A stretch of 15,568 nucleotides of DNA, taken from Zygnema cylindricum (lineage: Eukaryota > Streptophyta > Zygnematophyceae > Zygnematales > Zygnemataceae). Position numbers and translations under genes: made by a program. Shown here in pieces: positions 1 through 8,559 of this stretch (within the stretch, counting starts at the first letter, position 1; each line of letters starts with the position of its first letter). The notes beneath the pieces were generated by a model. It was not told where the DNA came from. It ran no database searches and saw only the letters and a list, made by a program, of their open reading frames with translations. The DNA is taken from positions 64,001 through 79,568 of the forward strand of contig JBBHKE010003449.1 in NCBI GenBank assembly GCA_037447655.1. The letters run 5' to 3'.

Positions 1-1189
1 CGACACATATGCATGGATGCACCTGAATCGATGATCCATCCTTCCTGTAGAGCTTTTCGAATGGCTCAAAGAGTACACTTTTGTTTCTAAGTGTTCTCCT
101 TCTCCTTTAGTTTCTTGTCGAGAAGAAGCTCCACATCCTCCTCCTCACAGGACTCGTCCTCCTCAGTCTCTCCTTTTACTTGTGTGACCACAAGTGCCTT
201 TTTCTTCCCTCCGGAAGAACCCCCTCCACGGTTATCTTGGATTCTCAGCTCTGACAGCTTGATGCAACCAGCTATGAAGTGTCTCGGCTTTTTGCAAAAA
301 TGACAAAGACCCTTTGGGGGCCTAGGTTCTCCGGATTGATCTCTTTCTCCTTTGAAGCTGTTGTACGGCTTCTTCGGATCCTTCCTCCGTCGGTCCGTTC
401 CGGCAGCTACTGCTTGAACGCTCTTACCTCCTCTACGGATCTCAATGGTGTTCTCTTGCACGAGTATCATTCGGACCACGGTGTTTCACTTCCAAGAACT
501 GTCATCCATTTCTTGCACTCGGTACACTATCTTTTCATACTCCTCAGGTAGCTTCATGATGAGAGTGTTAACTTTCATCTTCATTGTGCATGTCCATCCG
601 ACACTCTTCATCTCCATATACAGGCAAGAGAGATCATTACAGTAATCTAACATCTTCCCTTCTTTGTAAGTATACCTCCCCAACCTTTGCTCCACCAACT
701 GGAGCTCGTGGATGGTACCAGCTCTATAGATCTCCACTAAAGTAATCCACAACTCCTCGGCCTTCAAGATGTGAAGATGAGAGGTCGCCAAAGCTAGGGT
801 GAGGTGCCTCAGAAAATGAAATGCTTAGCATTCATGTTGGTGTACTCCCACATTTGAATATCGTTTTCCTCACTCTTCACAACCACCGCTCCGGGTGCCG
901 TGACAATAAGAGTAAGAGGTGTCTCCTTTCCTTTCCCATTTTCAAACACATTGCTGTCCCCTTCGTCTGTCTCCTCCGTTGGAGCAGATTTTGCTTCATA
1001 AAACCCCACTCCACCAAACCCTGATAGAGTCCCGTGAGATGGTGGTTTCACTCGTCCACTGACAATACCCCAGTATCGTGTTTCACACAATGCCCCTGTC
1101 ATCATGGCTTCCTAGTAAATTAACCCATATGCGTTGAAAATGGGCACCTTAGAGGGTGGGCCCATAACCTGCAATTCTGTGTCCCCCAT
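1..1189 (-). pseudogene. gag: Copia gag with start of protease, broken
   Basis: Gag packages retroelement RNA, and the protease that follows cleaves the polyprotein. The chosen start is the minus-strand ATG at 1189; it lies about 64 nt after the last leader hairpin, as in the other two copies. Visible segments in order are: IFNAYGLIY, followed by TAG (1112-1114) where this family normally has Trp; ALCETRYWGIVSG (near 1093), typical of Copia gag N-termini; a one-base frameshift near 811; a UBN2-like segment (786-489) with SHLHILKAEELW, then LPEEYEKIVYRV; TGA at 486-488; a basic linker; a zinc knuckle C-X2-C-X4-H-X4-C (264-305); an acidic, Lys-rich tail; TAG at 87-89 and TGA at 66-68. Then, in the same frame, WIIDSGASMHM (38 to 6) carries the Asp-Ser-Gly site of Copia protease. 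The family assignment is secure and the gene is non-functional. The remainder of pol lies outside the window. Confidence 0.88.
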
Positions 1190-1252
1190 TGGATCACGGA
1201 ATTCAGGAAGCCTCTAGATAACTTTTGGCTTGCCCTCTTTCAACTTGGATCA

Positions 1253-1423
1253 CTGCCACCTTAGCAGAAAAATAGTTAATCTAACTGCACCCTTGTGCAG
1301 TTTGGACTCCCCTGAGTCCACAGAAAAATGAATCACTGAAAATGCCCAACCAGGTCATTAATTATCAAGTGGCGAAGATGCCAATATTTATACAAGCTTG
1401 TTGGGAGGAAGGCGGCTACCTCC
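1253..1423 (-). ncRNA. structured retroelement leader, hairpin chain (copy A)
   Basis: This lies between the TATA-like region and the gag start of copy A. On the minus strand, from 5' to 3', it shows: GGAGG/CCTCC (1404-1423); TGGC-ATCTTC-GCCA (1370-1383); a weak AATG(A)CC/GG(G)CATT stem (1341-1359); TGGACTC-AGGG-GAGTCCA (1303-1320); CTGCAC-AAGG-GTGCAG (1285-1300); and CTGCTA-AGG-TGGCAG (1253-1267). The last stem contains a U-G wobble that would be a C-A mismatch on the plus strand, which fits a minus-strand RNA. The order, spacing and loops match copies B and C. This is a structural inference made by eye, and the function is unknown. Confidence 0.7.
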
Positions 1424-1490
1424 TCAATCCTCTAAGTCATAAACCCTTCTCACAACCCCTATCTAGTGATGTACGAACCAATCAGAAGAC

Positions 1491-1640
1491 TGTATAGTAT
1501 AAAAAGGTACTAGGGCCGATGTACTTTCTGTACGGCCTGTGTACGACAAGGCCATGGAGTGGACGTCTGTCTCCTCCAAACTTGTTCTCGAACTCCCCGA
1601 GATTCCCGCTTCCCAATAATATCTTGCCACGTGTCGAAAG
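1491..1640 (-). promoter_or_regulatory. Copia U3 promoter (copy A): TATA, GTAC triad, G-box
   Basis: On the minus strand a TATA-like TTTTATACTATAC (about 1503 to 1491) is preceded by three GTAC cores within 1518-1553, spaced N5 then N7 and ending in the shared GTACGACAAGGCC block. Further upstream is CCACGTGTC (1627-1635), a G-box-type core. Copies B and C keep the same GTAC spacing, and B keeps the G-box. GTAC is the known core bound by plant SBP-box factors; any binding here is inferred. The order G-box, GTAC triad, TATA, leader hairpins, gag supports a promoter reading. Confidence 0.6.
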
Positions 1641-1742
1641 GTCATGTCACGTCCGAAAACCGCCAAGACGGCTATTCCGGGATTGCGGCGATGATGCGGA
1701 CCGTCGGATCCTAATAGACTTTTAATGTTCGCCGTCCAAAAT

Positions 1743-1765
1743 AACAAATGTCCGGTACATTTGTT
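1743..1765. repeat. 9-bp inverted repeat at outer edge of copy A U3
   Basis: AACAAATGT and ACATTTGTT flank CCGGT, giving a perfect 9-bp stem. A comparable inverted repeat built on ATTTGTTTC/GAAACAAAT occurs at 15487-15510 in copy C, so it is probably a conserved part of the outer U3 region. Confidence 0.6.
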
Positions 1766-1889
1766 TCGTATGCACTAAAACTCAACTAGTTTCTATTTCC
1801 TTAATTTATTATTCTGTAGAACGAATTAATGATCTTGCTAATGTTTAAATAGCTATCAAACACTATGTATCCTAACATTCTACTACGAA

Positions 1890-2142
1890 AGACCGGTAAG
1901 AGCTGACGGCTACGCCTCGCTCTGCCGGTCGGAGGTTCGAGTCTTGCCGAACTCAACCTTTTGTTGAGAGTGATTTAGGTCACTCTTTAGTCCTGCCTAT
2001 GGAGCTGAGGAAGCCATGGCTTCACTGCCCTCTCTCTCTTTCAGTGACTACAACAAGTAAGGGGGCTAGAGAGAGAAGGTGGAGGCAGGCTGCCTGTGCT
2101 TTTTCTTTTAGTTATTTCACCTAATTAAGACCTAGAAAATAC
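1890..2142 (+). mobile_element. tRNA-headed SINE (copy 1)
   Basis: A Pol III-type head is followed by a tail shared with 12249-12382. The A-box-like GGTAAGAGCTGACGG starts at 1895 and the B-box-like GGTTCGAGTCT at 1934, 39 nt apart, which is normal for tRNA-derived promoters. The 3' block from 2013 (GCCATGGC, a CT-rich run, CAGTGACTACAACAAGTA, GGCAGGCTGCCT) ends with AGACCTAGAAAATAC (2128-2142) and matches the second copy over about 130 bp. There is no poly(A) tail and no clear target-site duplication. The total of about 253 bp fits a SINE. The ends are estimates. Confidence 0.68.
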
Positions 2143-2203
2143 CTTCTTTAAATCAATGATTTCAACATTGGTATTGTGGAAGTACGTAATATCATGATTA
2201 GCG

Positions 2204-2401
2204 TTGCAAATTTGACAGGGTACTTTACTGTAGTAACGCTATTGATTTCGCAAATCTTAGGGAACTCGACAAAGCTTCGCAAATTTGACACGGTAGTACA
2301 CTATTCATCTCACAAATCTTAGGGAAAGCGACAAAGCGTCGCAAATCTGACACGTAGTAACACTATTCATTTCGCAAATCTTAAGGAACGCGACAAATCG
2401 T
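2204..2401. repeat. tandem repeat, about 62-bp unit, three copies
   Basis: The copies lie at 2204-2277 (74 bp, with a small insertion), 2278-2339 and 2340-2401. Each unit starts with a GCAAATYTGACA-like block and carries CAAATCTTAGGGAA-like and GCGACAAA-like blocks. The array starts about 60 bp after the SINE tail. It is minisatellite-like, with no coding potential and no known function. Confidence 0.82.
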
Positions 2402-3884
2402 AATTATTGGCTTAATAATATGTTGTACATTGGTTAATTTTGTACTTTTCTGGTTACGAGCGGGCACGGTTAGTTGCGAGAAATCAAGATTCGGTTAATT
2501 TTTATTTTTGTAAACGCCGGTAGGTTGACGGTTAACAATTTTGGAGTGTAACATCACCCGGTGAAACGTCGGTTACTCAGATTTTGAAAAAAAAAACGGT
2601 CGGTTTCGGTTATGTAAAATTTTGACTTTTGCGACCTCTTACGGCGATAGGACTTACTGTCTAGCGTATCGCAGCGAAACATTTTATTTCATTTGCACCT
2701 TTTTTTGCATACTATATAATGTTTTGAGGGCAAAATCTGCGAACGACATAATGGTCCAGTTCAAAAATTACAGCAATGTACGTTTCAAACATCAGACGTG
2801 TGCTTGAAAGTCTTGAGCCGTAATGGCTGGGAGAAAGTGCGTTGTTGGAAATAAAATATATTTTCGATAACGTCCCGCACTCCCTCGTAGTTAGATTTGA
2901 GAAAAATGTCACAGAATTCGTAAATGGTGATTGAAGCTCACAAAAAGCGGCACGATCGAGATCAAATCTTGAAAAGGTATAAAATCTATCATTACAGTTG
3001 GTCGATAAAGTACATGTGTCACATGTATCTCTGATCCATGACCTCGCAGAAAGTCTTGCACGGCTGTTATCTTGTCATGCACTCTCACTTATCAACTTGA
3101 TAATATTAAGGGAATTGATAATGACAGTGACTGTTTTGGTTGCGGACCGTCATTTACGTCATTTTGTCAAAAAACGTACGTTTGAAGTACACACAGGTAC
3201 AAATAAAGCACTGTTGAATACAAATTTGACGGTCAATTGGTTGAATAACTTTGACTTTGAAAATATTTTTCAACCGCTTAAAATTATGCCGCGCTTGCGA
3301 ACGTCGACCGTCATAATAAATTTAGCAATTCACACGGCAGGCGAACGTTTACGGTAACAAAACTGCGGCAACCACATGTAAATAAAAAGTGTCGCAGACA
3401 GTCACTTTTTGTCGTTATGTGAGCTCCACGGTGAGAGCACTTAGCCGCAAAATTGAAATTTCATCGTCTAAGCGTAACATTGAACTTAGACGCAAAGTGA
3501 AACGAAACCTCTTGAAACTGAATTACTATAGGTTTTGTACATAAATATTAGAACGCACGAAACGAAATAAACTGTTATAATAAAACAAACCATATCATTT
3601 GAAATTAAATGAAAAAAATGCGCGTCGTCACGCGAGACGAAATCGAGCCACACTATATACGAATCAATAGTCTTACATCGACAACAAAATGTTAGGATAT
3701 TGGGCGAATCGGCGTCGACCGAAATCGCGCCGTCAAATGTTTTGTTCGGTTCGCAACAGACCCTCAATTATGTGTTGTTTCATTCGATACTGTAATTTTG
3801 TGTCGGTTATGCTGCCGGGGATGTACTATTGTACGGTATCCATCTCTTGAATTGACAAATTGTACACTTTTCAGGGAAGTATTG
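2402..3884. other. AT-rich spacer, no gene seen
   Basis: This is AT-rich DNA with A/T homopolymers and short dispersed CGGTTA/GTCGGTT-like motifs. The longest open frame (2998-3357, about 119 codons) has no ATG at its 5' end, no recognisable domain and unremarkable composition, so I do not call it. There is one small inverted repeat, AAAAAGTG/CACTTTTT, near 3388-3411. Confidence 0.6.
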
Positions 3885-4363
3885 TACACCGCGAATCGCT
3901 ATTAGCGTACATGAGGCTAATTGGGGTACCTTTTTTTTTCGGGAAATTCTCATATAGAATAATGTACGCTAAATCATAGTTCAAAAGTAGGCTTTTTATG
4001 GTAGGCCTTTGGTAGGCGCACAAAACTTTGCAGAAAACTCGCGCAATGTAGGCATAGTGTATGTGTGTGCGTCCTGCACACTCTTGTACGAACGTCCGAA
4101 TCTTATGTAAGATCGAAGTACAGCACACGCCGCCAAACAAAAATTTTTAGCGAACTGACACGGCGTAGGATGACATTTCGTGGGAAAAAAAACTGGGAAA
4201 GAAAAAACGCGGACGGGCAACCAATCAAAATTTCTATCGTGAATGAACCACGGAAAAAAAAAGTAGATTACAGATCCAACAAACTGGCCACAAACTAAAA
4301 ACTGTTAAAGAAAGGAATACAGTTAAGGCAACATCCCAACATTGAATAAAATATAAGGAATCA

Positions 4364-4425
4364 CTATATGCGGTTCTCTAATTCACTACACCGCCTATAT
4401 GCGGTTCTCAAGTTCACTACACCGC
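4364..4425. repeat. 31-bp tandem duplication carrying TIR start
   Basis: The units are 4364-4394 and 4395-4425, starting CTATATGCGGTTCTC and ending TTCACTACACCGC, with about 29 of 31 bases equal. The unit ends in TACACCGC, which is the start of the TIR family, and the second copy runs straight into a longer TIR at 4418. A duplication at the insertion point of a TIR element would explain this. Confidence 0.8.
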
Positions 4426-4535
4426 CAATCGCTATTAGCGTAGTGTCGGCTAATTCCTTTCCGTTTTTTTTTAATTCGCAAGTAGCGTAGTTTATTCTAT
4501 ATTTTTCATTACTCTAATTAGGGCTATTTTCCAAG
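4418..4535. mobile_element. orphan left end of the CACCGCC TIR/MITE family
   Basis: This starts TA then CACCGCCAATCGCTATTAGC, the same outer sequence as the intact MITE at 5972. A GGCTAATTC-like subterminal block, a T-run and TACTCTAATTAGGGCT (matching the MITE interior near 6066-6091 on the opposite strand) follow. No matching right end lies nearby, so it is a truncated or nested copy. Confidence 0.6.
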
Positions 4536-4559
4536 TACCGTAAAAAATGAAAGTACGTT

Positions 4560-5460
4560 GTCTCTTAAATAGAGTGGTGTACGGTCAGTGTTAGACCGTA
4601 CATAAATGTACCTTTTTTAAGTTAAAAAGTACAATAAATTAGTTTTAGTAACCGCGGACGCATGAGAATGTTCGTTCTAAAAAGGGAAAAAAACCATGTT
4701 GTAAAAAATCCCGTTCACACATATTCGTCTAACAGTCGCGTTTCGATCGTGTGAATGTTCGATTTTTGTACGATTTGTGTGATCTTTTTAAATCGCCTAC
4801 TTTGATCAGAGACCGTCCGATCGTCCGAATCTGACGGTTTAAATAAAAAGTCCCTCAAAACTCACATAAATATTTTTATTTGTTCGATTATTTTGCAAAA
4901 TTTAGATATGTCGTTTAATCCTCTATCGATCGATGTGCAACTCAACCCTGTTCCTATTTAATTCATTTTGCGGCCAATACAATATGGGTCTTAAGGGCAT
5001 ATTCATATTGTATGTTTTGCGTACAATAGGCATATTGTATGGGCGTACGGTCACCTACTTTTGAACTATGGTAAAAAGCATAAATGTTCAAATCGCGCGA
5101 TTTTTTCCTTTTTTCCGATTAAAACGTATAATTCGTGACTTTTGAATAAATCGGAAAAAAACGCGGTGTACTTTCTGTCCGGTAAACTGAACGGAGAATT
5201 TACAGTAACTGTACGGTATTTACAGTAACTGTACGGTTTTGTACCCAAAAAGTACGGAATTTGACTAAAAGATACGCTGCACTTCGTAGTACTTTCAATC
5301 CGGTAAACTGAACAGAAATTTAACGGGAAACGTACGGAATTGTACCAACATTGTACGAAATATGACGAAAAAAGACGGGAACTGTACGGGAAATGTACAA
5401 ATTGCGGGATATGTAAAATTTATTTTTGTTTACATGTACGGAATAGTACGGACGAAAATT
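4560..5460. repeat. GTAC-rich region with nested tandem repeats
   Basis: The tetramer GTAC, often as GTACGG or GTACGAA, recurs many times here. Two tandem structures are clear. A segment starting GTACTTTC, with CCGGTAAACTGAAC after it, occurs at 5168 and again at 5289 (period 121). A 20-bp unit TACAGTAACTGTACGGTATT is doubled at 5201-5240. Palindromic GTAC clusters could be subterminal binding sites of the enclosing TIR element. No coding frame is credible. Confidence 0.7.
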
Positions 5461-5971
5461 CATTAACGATTTTTACGATTTTTTCAAACGGTTCAATGCG
5501 TTTATTACGTATAATTCGCTGCGATTAAATCGTTCGCACTAAACGCCGTGAACAACTATGGTAAAAAGGTACAAATAATGATTTAATAGAATCGCGCTCG
5601 CACGTGAAATCGCACTAAACAAAAATCAATCACATAGAAAAAAAGTCGTTGGCATAATTCTCGTCCGTCGACAGCATCGTCGTCAGTGTGAACATTAACT
5701 GATATTCAGCGTGACAAATATTATTAACGTCATAATGACGTCAAAGCTATACGGACTGACAGATTTTGTACATCTACGTAATTTAGTGTTCATAGTTTCA
5801 GCGCGGATAATTAATGCCGACTTAACCCAATATAGATTACTTAAATAAATTAGAGTAAACTTCCTCTGTGAAAAAGTTATATCACATAAACTAGAATTCA
5901 TAACTCTAATTGTTTTTTGTTTTTTTACTCTAATTTTTCTTTACTCTAATTACGATTCGCGGTGTACAGTA

Positions 5972-6188
5972 CACCGCCAATCGCTATTTGCGTTGTGTAC
6001 GCTAATCCCGTCCCGCTTTTTTTTATTTTTATTCTCAAATAGAATTATCTACACTATTTAAAAAAAGCCCTAATTCCTAATTAGAGTAATCGATTTCTTC
6101 CAAAATTTTCAAATTCCCAATTAGCGTACACCACGCTAAATAATAGTATACGCTAATCAAACCTACACGCTAATAGCGATTGGCGGTG
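5972..6188. mobile_element. MITE, 217 bp, with TA flanks
   Basis: The left end is CACCGCCAATCGCTATTTGC. The right end, read on the minus strand, is CACCGCCAATCGCTATTAGC, so the TIRs match at about 19 of 20 positions. TA lies immediately outside on both sides (5970-5971 and 6189-6190), consistent with a TA target duplication. Subterminal TACGCTAAT/ATTAGCGTA motifs recur several times inside. The element has no coding capacity. The 7-bp TIR tip CACCGCC does not resemble the CTCCCTC tip of Stowaway elements. It sits 3 nt from the right end of the preceding TIR element. Confidence 0.85.
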
Positions 6189-7010
6189 TAACGTAGCGGC
6201 AATGGGGAGCACGTTTTTTTATTGTTTTTTTTTTTTGGGACACCTTCTTGCGTTGGTTTTTATTGTTTTTTGTTTTAATCGCGCTTTGACATCGCCCGCC
6301 GCGAAAGCACCCATTAATCCGTTTGCGTCCTCCCGAGAGTCGTCGTACGCCGCCAGCAAAGACAGGTATACCTGGCCCGGTGACGTCTTCGTGGGCCAAT
6401 TCGAAATCTGTCGAACCAGCATCCGCTGGAGTCTCCGCGAGGTTATCCGGCGGCCGACGTTATTTTTCTCGACTCTCCGCGAGTCTCCTCGTTTCGGCCT
6501 GTACCTGCCGTCTGCCGCCGTCTGCTCTCCGCGGGAAGCAGTATACCGCTCAATTTAAGGAAATATTAAATTAGTTCACGAAAATATTTATTTGTAGTAT
6601 CGTGAAACTGTACGGTTTTTGTCACTTTGTTGCTGATGATTGGACGGCTCATAATAGGCGCAGTTTAGATCGAATGCTCGAGAGGAAAAGTCAACAAAAC
6701 TGGAAGACTTTGGCTGAATTCTTCCTTGAAGCACGTAGTCGTGACAGAACTTCTCGACCAAGATTTTAACAAAAGACAAGTCAACGCCCACTCTCCTATA
6801 ACAGAAAAGAATGGTTTTGTTATTTTTGTCACTTTTTGAAGATCTCCAAAATTCGGTGTTTGTCGATACCCACGATTTGTACGGATGAGTACCATTCCTA
6901 GGTCATTTGTCAAAATGCATTAAACAGATATTTGAACACAAGCCGAGTGCAAAGGTTACACATATGTCCGTACCATTTGAGTGGCCCACGTGTCACTTAA
7001 TTTCAGTTGA
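6189..7010. other. unassigned DNA with a GC-rich island (6284-6558)
   Basis: A T-run (6214-6277) is followed by about 275 bp that is far richer in G+C and CpG than its surroundings, with CTCCGCGAG recurring (6434-6442, and GACTCTCCGCGAGTCTCC near 6470). Overlapping short frames exist on both strands, none recognisable. The island could be a captured exon, an old organellar or foreign insert, or a CpG-preserving repeat. On the minus strand near 6797 a pyrimidine run ends in TTATAG before an open stretch, which resembles an intron acceptor, but the reading frames after it are not recognisable. Confidence 0.4.
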
Positions 7011-7011
7011 A

Positions 7012-7630
7012 GCATTTGCTGCATTCACACTATAAATGGATGATGAATGAGATGAGGAAACGAATGTTCTTTTTTTTGTTTGGACGTGAATCGCCTTTGA
7101 CATCTAAACATCGCGATGTGATTAATGTTGCCGTACGATTAGTCGCCGATGATTCAAATTCGTCCGTAGCAAACCATCGTTTTTCACTCGTAAGAAGGTG
7201 GGAGGACGTTGCGTCAAAGTTTCAAAGAAGTTTCAAGTTTACATTTTTTTACGTTCTATTTTAGATGATTTTGATTGGCTTATGGGTTAACATTTTAGAA
7301 AATTTAGTTACATTACGGATCATTCATTTCGGATACGACCATGTTTTTTCAAAGTCGGATTTCTGCATTTAGAAAAGGTTTTCCGGAAAAGAAGATAACT
7401 TACCATAGTTGTCAAGTTTTGACACACTTGACCATATGTTTTGTCCGTCGCTACGCTCTAAATCGTATATTTTGTCCGTCACTGCGCTCTAAAAAGGTTG
7501 ACAGCCTAGTGGTAAACCTGTTTGGCGCCTCTATTTTTGTTTTTTTGCGGAATAAATGGTACAGGATCATTTGTTTCCTCATCTCATTCATCATCCATTT
7601 CTAGTGTGAATGCGGCAATTGAATGCTGCA
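7012..7630. repeat. inverted repeat arms around a 500-bp spacer
   Basis: The left arm at 7021-7069 begins GCATTCACACTATAAATGGA and continues through GATGAATGAGATGAGGAAAC. The right arm at 7564-7613 is its reverse complement, with about 46 of 49 positions equal. Weaker similarity (GCATTTGC versus GCATTCAATTGCC) extends outward to 7012 and 7630. The arms are inside-facing and not at obvious element ends. Candidates are TIRs of an unknown element, a fold-back element, or an inverted duplication whose transcript could form long dsRNA. Confidence 0.75.
7439..7493. repeat. direct repeat, 24 bp, period 31
   Basis: TTTTGTCCGTCGCTACGCTC and TTTTGTCCGTCACTGCGCTC, each followed by TAAA, start at 7439 and 7470. 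They differ at two positions and lie inside the spacer of the 7012-7630 inverted repeat. Confidence 0.75.
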
Positions 7631-7897
7631 TTTTTTTGGCCCATTTTAAGAAACTAGATCAAGAAAACGTAAAGAAACTTAATTGCAAAACTTGCGATGG
7701 AAAAACCATCCATTTTCAAAAGGAAAAATAAAAAAACGTTTAAAGACTACGAAAGCGAATAGAAAATTCGAAAATCAACTATAAGGGTAGTTTCGCATGT
7801 ATTAGAAATTATAGTCTTGTAACTTTTTTTTTAGGGAAGATTCTCCATACTTCTTTCATAGCATTCGTATGTAATGAAATGAAATCGTTGCATTACA

Positions 7898-7950
7898 TTG
7901 TGACGGATGTAGACGTAGGCGTACTTTGTGACGGTTGTAGACGACTAAAA
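7898..7950. repeat. direct repeat, period 28
   Basis: TTGTGACGGATGTAGACG (7898) and TTGTGACGGTTGTAGACG (7926) differ at one base. Shorter TTGTGACATT-like blocks follow near 8010 and 8034, suggesting an older, decaying array. Confidence 0.65.
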
Positions 7951-8370
7951 AACTCGGGACAATTGATGACATTTACAAAATAGCGACGTTGTTAGACGTC
8001 TAACTACTTGTGACATTGTATATGTTTTGAGTTTGTGACATTTTGAAGTCACGCTCAAATTATGACAGCGTCGACATCACAAATACTAAAACTTTCCACC
8101 ATGTTTCCCCGAATTTGCTTTTTAGTCTTTTCTCACTCTAGTTGCCATCGAAATAAGCCCACAAATAGTAAAATTAATCCGTTTTTAGAGATCTTTCATT
8201 ATATACCATTATTAACACTTTTCATTGCAAAAATTATGAGAAAGACACAGTAGTGGGAGCGCGAGAGGAAGAAAGGCACTTTCATGGACTTCGCTTTTGC
8301 GAAATGGCGTCTGTTGGGCGAGACCCCTCCACGGGCCATGTACAGTAAAATGTGCACGGAAAAAAGTCAT

Positions 8371-8448
8371 GCACAAGTTGGAAACGCGCAGTGGGGTTTT
8401 TTTTTGGTAGAACTGACACTAAAATTGTCAAAAACTTCCAACTCGTGC
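8371..8448. repeat. nested inverted repeat, 78 nt
   Basis: GCACAAGTTGGA (8371-8382) pairs with TCCAACTCGTGC (8437-8448) with one wobble or mismatch. Inside it TGACA (8414-8418) pairs with TGTCA (8426-8430). The size is compatible with a small fold-back transcript, but there is no evidence of expression. Confidence 0.5.
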
Positions 8449-8490
8449 GAGAGCATTTGCTTATTTGCTCACCTCATGGAACTTTGTTTA

Positions 8491-8520
8491 AAATCACCTC
8501 GTGAGGTGATTTATATAAAG
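8491..8520 (+). promoter_or_regulatory. 10-bp-stem palindrome next to TATATAAA
   Basis: AAATCACCTC-GT-GAGGTGATTT (8491-8512) is a perfect 10-bp inverted repeat with a 2-nt centre. It is followed directly by ATATAAAG (8513-8520), so together they read TTTATATAAA. The arrangement resembles an operator or dimer site beside a TATA box, but no gene was recognised downstream, so a regulatory role is speculative. Confidence 0.35.
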
Positions 8521-8559
8521 TTTGAAGATGAGATGGAATGACGCAAAAGTGGGTCGAAA

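Larger units (their letters stand above)
1..1765 (-). mobile_element. Ty1/Copia retrotransposon, 5' part (copy A)
   Basis: On the minus strand this reads in the order expected of a Copia element: promoter/U3-like DNA (about 1765 to 1490), a structured leader (about 1430 to 1250), gag from 1189, and the first codons of protease running off the left edge. Two other copies of the same 5' region lie at 11165-11885 and 14690-15568 in the same orientation, which is how the non-coding part was delimited. The outer edge near 1765 is only approximate: a 9-bp inverted repeat (AACAAATGT, 5-nt spacer, ACATTTGTT; 1743-1765) lies there and has a counterpart in copy C. No second LTR or classical initiator-tRNA primer site was seen, so the LTR boundaries are unproven. 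In-frame stops and a frameshift show the copy is dead. Confidence 0.82.
3885..5966. mobile_element. possible 2.1-kb non-autonomous TIR element
   Basis: The left end at 3887 reads CACCGCGAATCGCTATTAGC after TA. The right end, read inward from 5964 on the minus strand, is CACCGCGAATCGTAATTAG, also flanked by TA. Both ends share a G at TIR position 7, where the neighbouring MITE has C, so they look like a pair. Inside are repeated subterminal ATTAGCG/CGCTAA and TACTCTAATT motifs and a GTAC-rich tandem region, but no transposase. A TA flank suggests a Tc1/mariner-type mobiliser by analogy. The alternative is two unrelated ends left by separate insertions; the nested end at 4420 makes this a real possibility. 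Confidence 0.45.

Noticed and set aside
1890-1950. Functional tRNA gene
   Set aside because: A- and B-box-like blocks are present, but no full cloverleaf with acceptor stem could be drawn, and the SINE tail follows.
2204-2401. CRISPR array
   Set aside because: The repeats are contiguous 62-bp tandem units without unique spacers, in eukaryote-like DNA with no cas genes.
2998-3357. 119-codon plus-strand open frame
   Set aside because: It opens with TTG, has no recognisable motif, lies in AT-rich DNA and shows no eukaryotic gene context.
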